Origin: Xenopus tropicalis
Taxonomy: Eukaryota > Chordata > Amphibia > Anura > Pipidae
Reading direction: 5' to 3'
DNA length: 64,000 nucleotides
NCBI RefSeq assembly: GCF_000004195.4
Contig: NC_030679.2
Coordinates: 28,819,712-28,883,711 of the forward strand
In this document: piece by piece, positions 34,815 to 46,322 of the stretch
How positions within the stretch are numbered: the first letter of the stretch is position 1
How the letters are laid out: the number at the start of each line of letters is the position of its first letter
Made by a program: the position numbers and the translations under genes
Notes under the pieces: generated by a model
The model's database searches: none
Seen by the model: only the letters and a program-made list of their open reading frames with translations
Told to the model about the DNA's origin: nothing

Positions 34815-35912
34815 CCATCTACCATAGTCCGTTACAAACACCCAGGACCATTTCTCCTGATATTATTTCTGATTTTCCCACTTGTGTTTAGGTGTCACTT
34901 AATAGATGAAAAGAAAATTGTTGTCAGAATAAAAGGCATTTACTTTCCATATAAACAATAATTAGGGCATAATTAGATATAATTAAAAAAAATGAGTTAG
35001 GATACACCACACATCATTACACTTTAACACTTTACTCAAGAATGCCTTCTCTTATCAACACTTTTAACTTTGTAATGGATTCTGCTTGCTGATTGCAATG
35101 GACTGTTCTAAATCATGAGTAAGGAGAATAACCCAGCTTGATAAACAGCACTTGCATCTTATACTGCTTTATGCACTGGTTTGTTTTTTTATGGAAAGCA
35201 TTTTACACAGCTTGCTAAATAGGACCCATACTACTCCATTTTTTGGGGAGAAGAAACTCATAATGGTGACCCCCCCCTGTACACCTGAAATTCATGATTC
35301 CTGCCTTGTGTCAAGAAATCTAATGTTAGAGCAAACCTACCTTTAAAACTGCAGATGAAATTGGTACGTCTGCAAAGAAAAATAGCCAGATTTTGGAATA
35401 CATACTGTATCGTTAGAACTGAGCCATTCATTGAATTTTGTATTTGAGATTTTTATTTTTTTTTTTTAAATGTCTTTCTACAAACCCAAGAAAAATGCTA
35501 TAATTTCTAAAAGCTGGAAATGCGATCTATTTATATCAGTTGTTAGTATAAAGCAGCAATGGTTTCCATGACTAGCAGCATGTAGTATTCAATCTTAATA
35601 TTATGCAGCAGTCAAGCAGGGACCCGCTATCACTATTTCAAGCAATGCTGAAAGCAAAATAACCTCTGTGCCATCTAGCCAGATTAAAGTATCAGCTGTA
35701 AAGTTGGGTTACATCATTTATACAGCATCGGGCCAACCTGCAAGAATGTAACTGTAAATTTGTTAAGCCAGACAAGTAGAAACTTGAAATAAATATGATT
35801 TTTCTTTTTTGCTTCTTAGGAGAATTGCAGAAGCAATATTTGTTGTATGCTTCATTATAAAACTATAAAGCTAAAATACAAGGTGGCAATCTATAGAGTA
35901 TTAACTACCATA
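34815..35912. other. No gene seen
   Basis: AT-rich DNA with short homopolymer tracts. No inverted ends, arrays or credible frames. Confidence 0.45.
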
Positions 35913-36056
35913 TGTAATAAAAGGCACTACGTTTGCCCAGGTGCAGTAACCCATAGCAACCAATCGGTAGGTAGCATTTACTGGTCACCTGTTTCAAAGC
36001 AAGCATCTTATTGGTTGCTATGGCTTACTACTCCTGGGCAAATGTCTTTTATTACA
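35913..36056. mobile_element. Fold-back MITE with about 50-bp arms
   Basis: TGTAATAAAAGGCACTACG with TTTGCCCAGG and CCATAGCAACCAAT on the left is mirrored on the right by ATTGGTTGCTATGG, CCTGGGCAAA and CTTTTATTACA. Both ends abut TA, compatible with a TA duplication. Confidence 0.88.
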
Positions 36057-36300
36057 TAACCCCTTATGAGTTTATAAATTCTCTCCCAATTTCTGGTCCT
36101 GGGCCTTCCTTTCAACACATGCTCAGATCTCTTCAGCATAGAGCAAGGTGGAACCAATACCACAAAACTCAGCTTTTTTTTGTAGCTTAAAATTTACATC
36201 CACTCAGCCATCAGTTTGTAATGTACATCAAATCATTGTTGCATAATGAACAAAGTTTACTTAGGATACATAATGAGGACGTTCAACCAACACCCTAAAC

Positions 36301-37384
36301 CAGTGCTGTCCAACTTCTGTTGTACCGAGGGCCGGAATTTTTCCGATCTACGTGGTGGAGGGCCGATAATGGAAGCCAGTTTTGACCACTCCCCTTTTTG
36401 AAACCGCACCCACTTGAAACCACACCCATGTTATCACATGACCATACCCATATTAATGGTTGTAGTACAGAAAAAACCTGCCATACTCTGCCTGCCCTAC
36501 CCTGCCTGTGTGCCATACTCTGCCTGCCCTATCCTGCCTTTGTGTGTGCCATACTCTGCCTTCCCTACCCTGCCTGTGTGTGCCATACTCTGCCTGCCCT
36601 ACCCTGCCTGCGTGCCATACTTTCACTGTGTGTGCCATTCTTGGCTGGTTTGTGCCATACTTGGCCTGTGTGTGCCATACTCTGCCTGCCCTACCCTGCC
36701 TGTGTGTGCCATACTCTGCCTTCCCTACCCTTCCTGTGTGCGCCATACTCTGCCTTCCCTACCCTGCCTGCGTGTGCCATACATTCACTGTGTGTGCCAT
36801 TCTTGGCTGGTTTGTGCCAAACTTGGCCTGTGTGTGCCATACTCTGCCTGCCCTACTCTACCTGTGTGTGCCATACTCTGCCTTCCCTACCCTGCCTGTG
36901 TGTGCCATACTCTGCTTGCCCTATGATGCCTGTGTGTATGGCACACACAGGCAGCCTACAGTGACACAATGCTGGCACTGCTCCTACAGTCTGCACAATA
37001 ACTATATATTTAAAAACTTTTTAATTGCAGTACCACCTCAGTATATGTTCTTTTTGTAGTATGCAGGGATTATTTGTGGGTTTCTACTGCTCCTGAGGTG
37101 TGAACAGGGGAACAATGGGGGTGATTACAGCCTGAGCCTGAGGTGTGAACACTGCAGGGGGTGAAAAATGCAGAGATTAAAAGGTGTGAACAGTACAGGG
37201 GATTACATATTTAAACAATACAGCCTGATTACAGCCTGAATCTGAGGTGAGAACCATGCAGGGGGGGCAGTTAATCACAGTACTGATACCATTTAAAGCT
37301 TACACAAGAGTAAGCCATCAAAGCAGCCAGACAGGTGGGGGGCCACACAGAGGGGGGTCGCGGGCCGCCAGTTGGACAGCACTG
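36301..37384. mobile_element. Complete hAT-like element, 1,084 bp, with 34-bp array
   Basis: Starts CAGTGCTGTCCAACTTCTG and ends CCAGTTGGACAGCACTG. The 8-bp duplication CCCTAAAC is exact at 36293-36300 and 37385-37392. A 34-bp minisatellite fills about 36479-36937, and part of it forms a 162-bp higher-order repeat marked by TTCACTGTGTGTGCCATTC at 36622 and 36784. It closes with a short inverted unit. No transposase is encoded, so it would need one from elsewhere. The frames up to 188 codons are minisatellite artefacts. Confidence 0.95.
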
Positions 37385-37399
37385 CCCTAAACCATTTAA

Positions 37400-38345
37400 G
37401 ATGAAAGGCCTCTGAGCTCCCAAACAGCCCAGATCCTCAGATATTTAGTTCTTTTTATTTGTAGGTATGATATCCTGCTTTCAAATACTCTGTTACTGTT
37501 AACCTTATTTCAAACTTCAGCTAATGTAGGGGGATTTATAGATTTCCATTTGTTGGCTAGGGCCAGCCAAGCTTCAGAGAGGACATGATTTACTAGGGTC
37601 TGGGACTGTTTGGGGAGCTCAGAGAATGGCCTGCCCAACAGAAATGTTAGTGGGCTTTTAGGCAAGGAAAGGGTTGTTAATGTTGTTAGTAATTGGGCTA
37701 TCTCATCACAGAAATGCTGTATCCTAGGGCAACTCCAGAAAATATGGATCCCACTGCTCCACAACCCTTCCAGCAGGTATTAGGATGGTCCAGGAACAGT
37801 TTATGTAGCTTATCGGGTGTATGGTACCATAACATAAGAACGTATAAATATATTCTCCTTCTGTTTAGTACAGGTAACTTTTGGCGTTGGCCCAGATTGA
37901 GGTCCAGTCTTCTTCAGTTAGTTGTTGTGTCAGGATTGCCTCCCATTTGACCACGTATGGATGTTTTATTAGAACGGTTGCTGGTGGGTCATTCAAGAGT
38001 TTATATATCTTCGAAATTAGTCCTTTCTGTGGCAAACCAAATAGAGAAAACTTAGTACTGACATCTACCAATCTCTAATGAAAATTCCATGAAGTTTCCA
38101 CCTGAAAAGACATCTTAAAACCCTTAAGAATGCACAGAAACAAGAAAAAAGTAAAAACATAAAGAATAAAGTACAGGACTGCATGCTTTAAAAGGAGATC
38201 CATTAGGGGATGAATTCCTAGAATGAACGCCAAAGCTAATTGACTGGGAGTTAGAGTTAGATATTTTTGTTATAGAATAGAGTCTATATAACTGACCAGG
38301 GTTAATCCCCAAGAGAAGCAACTTCACTAAAAATGCCTGCCCATA
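37400..38345 (-). pseudogene. Tx1/L1-like LINE ORF2 C-terminal fragment
   Basis: Minus-strand translation gives pieces typical of the L1/Tx1 ORF2 region after the reverse transcriptase: GLPQKGLISKIYKLLNDPP (37865-38071 frame) and SSGIHIFWSCPRIQHF (37510-37764 frame), separated by stops and frameshifts. The second piece aligns by eye with THTHIWWNCPKIVPFW of the 6.3-kb copy. The cysteine partner in front of the HxxW motif is lost. No target duplication or tail was resolved; borders are approximate. Confidence 0.75.
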
Positions 38346-38770
38346 GACAATTTATTTGTTGGTTTTTTTTTTTACATATAGGTTTCCAGACCTCACTACT
38401 TAAAGAGAATGGGCAAAGAAACATACTTCAAAGCCTTTTGTCAAGATTATTCATAGGTGTAGTACTGAAGGGTATATAAATCTGGATTATATGAAGTTTA
38501 TGCTGATGTAGTCTACACAATATGAGTGGAGATGAGAGATTCTCTGTTTATGACTTTGCTTCTTCTGGGAAACTATATATTGTACCAATAACTTTATCTC
38601 TTTCCCTGCAGAGATTTACTGATAAGACTGACAATATTGTTATTAACAGTGCTGAACATGCATAAGTTGCAGATTTTCGACTGTGCAAAATCAGTACAAT
38701 ATCCTGGTATGATTATAAAACATATAAGGGGTGGGTGTGGGGTTAGACTGTCAATGTGCCACAAATCAAT

Positions 38771-38772
38771 TC

Positions 38773-38853
<81 letters not shown>

Positions 38854-38862
38854 TTATCTATC

Positions 38863-38896
<34 letters not shown>

Positions 38897-38904
38897 TATC
38901 TATC

Positions 38905-38972
<68 letters not shown>

Positions 38973-38996
38973 GTCTGTCATCTATATATCTATCTA
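38771..38996. repeat. ATCT tetranucleotide microsatellite
   Basis: About 50 ATCT units with a few ATT, ATC and CTGT interruptions. The ORFs reading SIYLSIYL in all frames come only from this repeat. Confidence 0.98.
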
Positions 38997-39055
38997 GGAG
39001 TTTGTTATACAGAGCTCATTATCTTTCTCAAAATTAACTTGGATGATTTCAAGGG

Positions 39056-39274
39056 TAGTGATGACTACTGCGACAAAAAAAGTCGGCAAGAAAAATGTTG
39101 CTGCAAAAAAACACCCATTGAGAATAAAAAATGTTGCACACGTAAAATCTGTCACACATAAAAAAAAAGCGTAAAAAGTCACATATTGTCTTCAGTTTCT
39201 TGAGTGAAAACAAATTGAAAACAATAGGTGACGTTTCTTACAATTTTTATGCAGGGCAGATTCGCTCATTACTA
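39056..39274. mobile_element. hAT-like MITE, 219 bp, perfect TSD
   Basis: Starts TAGTGATGACTACTGCG and ends GCAGATTCGCTCATTACTA. TSD TTCAAGGG exact at 39048-39055 and 39275-39282. Confidence 0.92.
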
Positions 39275-40008
39275 TTCAAGGGTAGATAATTATATAGGCT
39301 TTGGACTTTTCTCATGATTATATTTCACAGATATCATGTAGTTATATACCAGTAGACCAATACTGTGGTATCTATACAGTGCAATCATCTTCTGCATTAT
39401 TTTCTTTATTTAAAAAGATGACAGAGACATCACCAATACGTTCAGGTTATGTTGTACCTTTCCAATAAGCAGTTTGATTTGGCTCGCAGTATTTTGTCAT
39501 TTACACTTTGTAACATTCTCTGATTCCTGCAGAATCCCTGACTGTAGGTGTCACACACAACTTTGGTCCTGCGCCCAGCGTCTCAATTTCTCTGGAAAAC
39601 CCCTTGAACTGACAGATGTGTATGCATTGCTTAAGAGAGATGTGACAGGGAGTCTGACAGCTGAAAATATCTTTTCACTCTCATGTATATCTGTTTAGTA
39701 AGCATTAGTGCTATGTTGTGATTTTGCTTTATCACTAATATCCATAAGGTAAATTAAAAAAAAACTTTTTTGACAGTTGCAGTACAGGGGTGTCCTGTCT
39801 CTTCCTTTTTGGGGAGAGAAATTATGAAAAGGTACCCACAGTTTGGGTAGGTTCGCCTATTATCTTTCTTTTCTTGGTCATGACATTAATTATCACATAT
39901 TTTGAAGTGAACATTTTAAAACCCACAAAAGTGGAAAAAATGGTAATTGGTATAAGGAAGAAAATTAACCAAAAGGTTTCCAGTTCTAGACTGAGAATAT
40001 TCTAACAT

Positions 40009-40129
40009 CAGTTTGAAAAGAAATGGCACGCACTCCTTGGTCCACTAAAGAAGGTCCTTCTTTGTTTTAAGATCTCTACAATAAAGACAAGTATTAGTGG
40101 ACCAAGGAGTGCCATTTCTCTTCAAACTG
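40009..40129. repeat. Inverted repeat, 36-40-bp arms
   Basis: Bases 40009-40048 pair with 40094-40129 apart from one mismatch and a 4-base insertion (GCAC) in the left arm; the loop is about 45 bases. Left arm landmark CTCCTTGGTCCACTAA, right arm TTAGTGGACCAAGGAG. It could be a fold-back element or the end of a SINE-like repeat. Confidence 0.85.
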
Positions 40130-41346
40130 TTCATTTAATACCTCAAGCTATGAGTTCAGGGCGCTGCCCCTGGACCACCACTTGTCTTTGGTGAGTGCAT
40201 TTCCCAATAATATTGCCAGGACTGTTTTAAAGTCGTGTGTTGGAGGTGGAGGGTCCGGAGTTTATATACCCGAACCACATAATTTACGGGGTGAGCTCAT
40301 TATCGCTTCATTTGCATTTAGCTTCGAAAGATAGCCTGGGGATTATATACACTGCTGCTTATATATATACATTCCCCCTCCTGTTACCGCAAAACTTAAT
40401 ATTATTTTTTGAGAATATTCTAAGACCAGCAAACATGGCCCTCATTCCTCAGTACAGGGTATATTGAGAAAATAAAGTGGGTGATAGACAGAGCTTACAC
40501 TTGCAAGTATGAGGTCTGTATGAAGCTAGAAACATATTTTAAAAAGTACAGCTATAGAGTAGTATTACCCAGATATGTAGGACATCTGAGGCTTCTGATC
40601 TTTCCTGAGCAGAGCAACATCAGAACACTTCTCTGGTTTACTTATCTCTTAAGGTTTGGTTCTATATTGACACTCAGACACTTGAGACATTCACTTGGTG
40701 TTAAAATTTCTTCCATATTTTATTAATGTATTTTCAAAAGTGAAACAGCTTTTTAATACTAAATATGCATATGGGATATCTATGTTTTCAGCTGTGTTCC
40801 AATGTTGCTCCAAGCACACCTTAGCGCTTCATGTGCTGGATGATGGAACCTATGGGAGATCTTGCTTTCTATGCAGGGGCACAAAATGGGGTCCTTTGTT
40901 ATACATTTAGGAAATAATAATAGTTGCATTATAGCATGAGGTGTAGCTGTTAATTCCCACTTTAAAAACATATGGCTCCTCTAGTGATTCAGAAAGTTGG
41001 CTCTGTAAAATGTCTCACTATAAAGGGGAGTCTATTTAAAGTTTAGGGAATTGACTTAATGAAAGGCTGGAGAGCCAAAAACATTGTAGCTATAGATGGC
41101 GATCCTTCATATGTGAAATAGAAAGATGGTTATATATTGCCTATATTATCTATATCAAGTTATTGCTTAATTCCCTACCATTTAAATATGGAGAAAAAAA
41201 ACCTGAAACATATTCGCACGTTGCTTGAGCAATGAATGTTAATGTAGAGCGAGCTGCCTGAAATTCCAGTCATATTTACTTTTTTATGTTTTGGTTGATT
41301 CTCTTTGCATCGTCGGGTTACCGTATCTCATTCCATTCCATTGCAG

Positions 41347-41473
41347 AGTGCTATCTTCTGTTATGCCAAGCATGACAATATTTACACGTTTCTTCAGACA
41401 GGATCTCGGCAGGAAAGCCAGACAGCAGCGAGAGGCTTATCCCAGGCACTGTCAGCTGATAAATGTCTATGAG
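41347..41473 (+). other. Candidate exon, 127 bp, best in the window
   Basis: An acceptor CATTCCATTCCATTGCAG precedes it and the donor GAG|GTAGGT follows at 41474. Composition is more balanced than the surroundings. One frame is open through the whole segment and includes FFRQDLGRKARQQREAYPRH, a basic glutamine/arginine-rich stretch, with internal ATGs. A second frame is open to a TGA near the donor and includes IFCYAKHDNIYTFLQTGSRQ. I recognise neither protein. The two frames cannot both be real. It may also be a non-coding or 5' untranslated exon. Confidence 0.3.
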
Positions 41474-41479
41474 GTAGGT

Positions 41480-42111
41480 AGATATCTGCAAAAACACAAA
41501 CAAAACAAATCTAGCATTTTTTCATATACAATTTATGTTGAGAATGCCTATAGATCTCTAAGCTGGTTTCGTTAATATATTGCATATTGTTCCTGTATTG
41601 TTTAGAATATGGCACAAAAGCCTGCACTGTGTTAAAAAGGAACAATGGGTAAAGAACAAAAAGAACCAAACCAAAAGATAATTGCAAATTTATTTTAGAA
41701 TACTACTGGTCTATATCATACTGAAGGTCATGAGTACCTGCAAAAGGTTTTAATCCTCACCGACATTGTATGAAACCTTTAGTGCATCAAGTGCCTATTG
41801 GAATTTGTGATGGAGCACAAATTGTCCCCTCCTCTGCCAGTAAGACTATCTAACTATATTTACTGTCTGCTTTCTTCTATTCTGTTGGTTAAGGTTATAT
41901 AAAAGATATTGACCTATATAAGTGGATAGGACAATTCCATCAAGGATGGCACCCAGATTGTTTTCTATACCAAACTTTTATATTAAATGGCAGCTGAAGT
42001 AATCCAAAATGGTTGTCACCTTTATTTACACCAGAGGATTACAACATTTTGTGTTTTTTTTTGGTTTTTTTTTATAATATGCAAAATAATCTGTCTAATT
42101 TGAGGTTAAAT
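41480..42111. other. No gene seen
   Basis: AT-rich DNA downstream of the candidate exon. Nothing recognised. Confidence 0.4.
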
Positions 42112-42115
42112 TTAA

Positions 42116-42400
42116 GGTGGCCATACATGGGCAGATTTAAGCTGCCAATTTGGCCTCTTTAGATTGAGTTGGCAGCTGATTGGCCCATGTATGGGGCCCA
42201 CTAAAAGGCCCTAATGACTGATATCTGGCCAAAAATCAGCCAGATATCAGTCTGGTAGGTTTGAAAATCTCTTTGGAAGAGGAGCTCATTGGTTCATTGA
42301 TGCAGTCCTCCGTCTAATGTTGGCCTTGGGCTAATGATTGGATCAGCCCTATTTAGCCCAGAATGTGGGTGGTCAAACATTGTGTGGCCAACATAGTGTG
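42116..42400. mobile_element. TTAA-flanked MITE, decayed right end
   Basis: TTAA (42112-42115) precedes GGTGGCCATACATGGGC. The body contains GATATCTGGCC and its inverted partner. The expected right end is degenerate (TGTGTGGCCAAC repeated near 42390-42415). TTAA targets suggest a piggyBac- or Kolobok-type origin. Confidence 0.65.
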
Positions 42401-44082
42401 GCCAACATTGTGTTAGGGTAGTACATAGTACAATTCTGGGGGGACATGGAGATGGTGCAGGGTTTAGTGATGCTTTTGGTTCACAATTCATTCAAATGGG
42501 AAGAGGGTGGTATATAACTAATGATTCTGTAAACCCAACCAATAATTAGAAAAATTGTATAATCTTCTTTTATACATTTTGGTTCTGCAATATGTTGTAC
42601 TTTATATATATATTAGTATTTACAAAAACATACATAATGGTACCTTGCAGACTTTTAAGCTTTTTTTTTTTAGGAACACAGATCCTAAACTATCGTAAAA
42701 CAATAATGTGTTGGGTTCACTTTAACTAAACATTGCATTACATAAACAAAAAAAAGTTTACTGGAAAAAAACCACAAACTTTCCAGTTAGTTGCCCTTTA
42801 AGTGCAAGCAAAATAGTTTTATTAAGTGCTTTTATATTAATGGGCTGATCAATTCCGGTATGTCGTGCTATCATCTCTCTTTGTTTTCTGTGCATCAAAT
42901 AAACTGCCATGTCTGGGCTGATGTAATCCTATCTGACTAAAAGATTTGTATCAGATGTATGAAACTTAATAAACAAATATCTTACATTTGACGTGAATGC
43001 TGAAAGAGAAGATAGTAAATCACTCACATACTGGAGGGTGTTAATAGAGTCAGCTTGATTCATAGGTGCTGGCAAGAATGTAACTAGGAAGTTGGGAAAA
43101 TAACATTTTACATTTGCTTGTTGCATTGTAAAAGCATAATCCTTTTATTTCTCTATACTGCAAAGCATTGTATGATAGATAACTCACAACATATAAAAAC
43201 CTTATTTAAAGTCTTTCTTGTTTAAAAAAAAACAAAACAGTGTTTATAGTAGTTTTCTTCCTTCAACTTTATGCTTACCAAGGGAGAATAGAATGCCAAC
43301 ATATCTTTCCGCATACATTTGTGCTATCCAATCAGGGTGACCATAAGATGTCTAAAGATCATAGAGAGCTATCCCTGGTTTGACTAACTTACCCCGATGG
43401 CAATAAATGAAGATATGATAGTAGCTCTTCTGCTTGAATGTAAGTCAAATCCCTATAAAATATAAAAGGGTTCCTTTACAAACTCGTATGAAAATTAGGG
43501 TGCTCTAAAATGGAGACAAAATTAAAAAGAGCATATTGGCACAATTAATCGTTAGGTGCATACAAACATGCTCCTGCACTTCCACATGATTGCTACTGAA
43601 TCAATCCTGCTTCTTCTAATGAATGAACTGCATCTATTGAGGCTAAGGAATCCTGGAGCAACTGCCACCCTGGTCCTGGCTGTATTTCCAGGGTTTAAAC
43701 CAGAAGAACCCACTAGTGCACCCTTAACCTTCCAAATCACTATGAGCCTGGTGTTTGGTGATGGGAGGTCATGGATTCCTCATTTGTACCCAGTGAATCA
43801 GATGAAAATTCCATTTGAAGGTGATGCAACCCCCACTCTGAAAATGCTAGTTCCAACTTGGATCCGATTTGTATCAACGTGGAACAGCAATTGCATCTAT
43901 TCTGACACATTTGAATGACACATTTGAATGTATGCTTTGCGTTTGGCTTTACATACAATTTGTTTTACAATAATGGCTTGAACACCATACTGTTATAAAT
44001 ATGAACAGAATTTGAAACCTTGTACCCTCTATCAAGCTCAGACTGATACTTTCAGCTCCACCATATCTTATACACCCAAAAC
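42401..44082. other. No gene seen; possible regulatory block near 42.84-42.93 kb
   Basis: 42838-42925 (GATCAATTCCGGTATGTCG and TGCATCAAATAAACTGCC) has a non-repetitive texture. The 43556-43918 frame of 120 codons has an overlapping antisense frame and no recognised motif. Confidence 0.3.
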
Positions 44083-44282
44083 CAGGGTTGGAAGATCTAA
44101 TCTCTATGGTGCTCTCCCGCACAAAGATCCCCCTTTCCCCCTGTTGTACCTAAGGTAAGACTAAAGCAGGCACACTCGGGGGAGGGAGTTGGACAGGCAG
44201 GAAGGCCCCACGGAGGAAGGGTGTGGGCCAGGGCGGGGGGGGTAAGACCCCTGGGGGCTCTGCACCACCCAGTCCGACACTG
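44083..44282. mobile_element. GC-rich hAT-like MITE, 200 bp
   Basis: Ends CAGGGTTGGAAG and CCCAGTCCGACACTG. Flanks CCCAAAAC (44075-44082) and CTCAAAAC (44283-44290), 7 of 8. G-runs in the interior match the family at 17265, 29412 and 62407. Confidence 0.82.
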
Positions 44283-44561
44283 CTCAAAACCACCAAAATG
44301 TTCCTCACATCTATACATACTTTTCAGAAGATGCCACCAAGTCATCAACCCTACTCATCCCCCTTGATTGATGGGACTTTTTAATAATTGTTCTTTTTTT
44401 TATCTCCAAAGCCAAACTGCAGCTAGGCTTTTTTGTTCTTATAAAAGTTAATTATATACACATAGATAAAAATATATTTGCTTGAATAAGAGCCTTGCTT
44501 TCTGTAAACACAGCAGCTATGTCTTGGCATAGACTCCATTTTTCTGATTTAACCTCTAGAC

Positions 44562-44832
44562 CAGTGATCCCCAACCAGTAACTTGGGAGCAACGTGTTGC
44601 TCCTCACCCACTTTGATGTTGCTCCCAGTGGCCTCAAAGTAGGTGCCCATGTTTAAATTTCTGGCTTGGAGGCAAGTTTTGGAAGCACAGAGACACGGTT
44701 TAACTCCAAGTAGCACCTCCTGCAGGTCAGCAATCCACATGTGGCTACTGAATTACCAACCACAGTCCTTATTTTTCACCTTCCAAGAAGGTGCTTGTGT
44801 GGCTCACGATTACAAAATGTTGGGGATCCCTG
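44562..44832. mobile_element. hAT-like MITE with CAGTGATCCCCAAC ends
   Basis: Ends CAGTGATCCCCAACCAG and ATGTTGGGGATCCCTG. Flanks CTCTAGAC and CTGAAGAC match at 6 of 8 positions. Other copies at 4438 and 53092. Confidence 0.82.
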
Positions 44833-45715
44833 CTGAAGACAGTTTAAGGATGTGTATCAGTTTTCTCTACTGTTAATTTCACTTCATGCTCTGCCTAGCA
44901 GCACAATAATGAATCTATTAATAAATATCACTTATTTGAACTTGAAAGTTGGATTAAATGTGAAAAAAAAATCATAAAAGTAACTCTAAACAGTATAAAG
45001 AAAAGTAATGCATTAAAAGTGATAGTTCCCCTTTAATGGAATATAATTTAACAGCTGAAAACCCATTGTAAGTCCTTGCACTGCCTGCTTGTTTCTTTCA
45101 AGATTTAGTGTAACATGTTCTAATTTCTAAGCTATAAATATCAATGCTGCTTCTAATATCTCTGTTCTTGTCAACAAATATATCCTAATAGCTCTCTGGC
45201 AAGGAACTACATCTGTCCTCCTCCCTAATCCCCACCTCTAACACCTGCAGATTTTAATTTATTTCTTTGTACTATAACAGAATTCCTCTGCTTTTTACTT
45301 TTATTACCTCAGTGCCACAAAGTCTTCTTAGGAAATTTTGTAGCAGAGACTCCTATAGCAGATAGATTTCCCTAATTTCTTGCTCGCTGGGTGTTGAGGA
45401 CCCAGAGGTCCATGTATGGATCAGCACTGCTCTAGGGCTTTTACTGCTTATTATTACACTTTATTTATAAAGTGCTTACATATTATAGAGCATAATCATC
45501 ACATTAGTCTTTGCGAGGTGGATCTTACAATGTTTTTTTCATGTTAGTTTCCATGCGGGCCCTATTATAGTGAGACAGGAATCCTAATCATGTATAATAC
45601 CCATTACCCAAGCTAATACAACTCCCTTTTTTGTATTTGTGGCCCCCAGACTAACTAGTATAAGTGACAAGTGAATAGAGGTCTTGAGAACTTGATGGTA
45701 CATAAAGGATGTAGT

Positions 45716-46322
45716 ATAGTTACATAGGGTTGAAAAAAGACCAGAGTTCATCAAGTTCAACCCATCCAAGTAAACCCAGCACACACAACCCATACCTACC
45801 AATCTATACTATCACATACATAAACTATATATACAAACATTAACACTAAGGGGCTGATTTACTTACCCACGAACGGGTCGAATGGAGTCCGATTGCGTTT
45901 TTTTCGTAATGATCGGTATTTTGCGATTTTTTCGTATGTTTTGCGATTTTTTCGGATTCTTTACGAATTTTTCGTTACCAATACGATTTTTGCGTAAAAA
46001 CGCGAGTTTTCGTATCCATTACGAAAGTTGCGTAAAAAGTTGCGCATTTTTCGTAGCGTTAAAACTTACGCGAAAAGTTGCGCATTTTTCGTAGCGTTAA
46101 GTTTTAAAATCGTATTGGTAACGAAAAATTCGTAAAGAATCCGAAAAAATCGCAAAACATATGAAAAAGTCGCAAAATGTTCGTTTTCAAGTCGGAACTT
46201 TTCCTATTCGGGTCGGATTCGTGGGTTAGTAAATCAGCCCCTAACTGTAGATATTAGTATCACAATAGCCTTGGATACTATGCTTGTTCAAGAACTCATC
46301 CAGGCCCCTCTTATAGGCATTA
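45716..46322 (-). mobile_element. CR1-like LINE 3' tail split by a MITE
   Basis: Plus-strand TTACATAGGGTTGAAAAAAG and CCAGGCCCCTCTTATAGGC are reverse complements of the 3' end of the CR1-like copy at 51600-52181. The match is interrupted only by the MITE at 45850-46241. Confidence 0.88.
45850..46241. mobile_element. Harbinger-like MITE with TAA TSD and long inverted arms
   Basis: Ends GGGGCTGATTTACT and AGTAAATCAGCCCC. Flanking TAA occurs at 45847-45849 and 46242-46244. Arms of about 70 bp (around 45912-45988 and 46108-46178) are nearly perfect inverted copies containing CGATTTTTTCGGATTC. The centre holds GTTGCGCATTTTTCGTAGCG twice. Confidence 0.92.

Noticed and set aside
36301..37384. CRISPR-like array of 34-bp repeats
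   Set aside because: Units are contiguous without spacers, in vertebrate DNA, inside a transposon with an 8-bp target duplication.
38637..39161. Serine/tyrosine/leucine ORFs over the ATCT tract
   Set aside because: Product of a tetranucleotide microsatellite readable in every frame.
43556..43918. 120-codon ORF
   Set aside because: Antisense strand also has open frames over the same bases; no known domain, and mixed proline/threonine text looks like chance.
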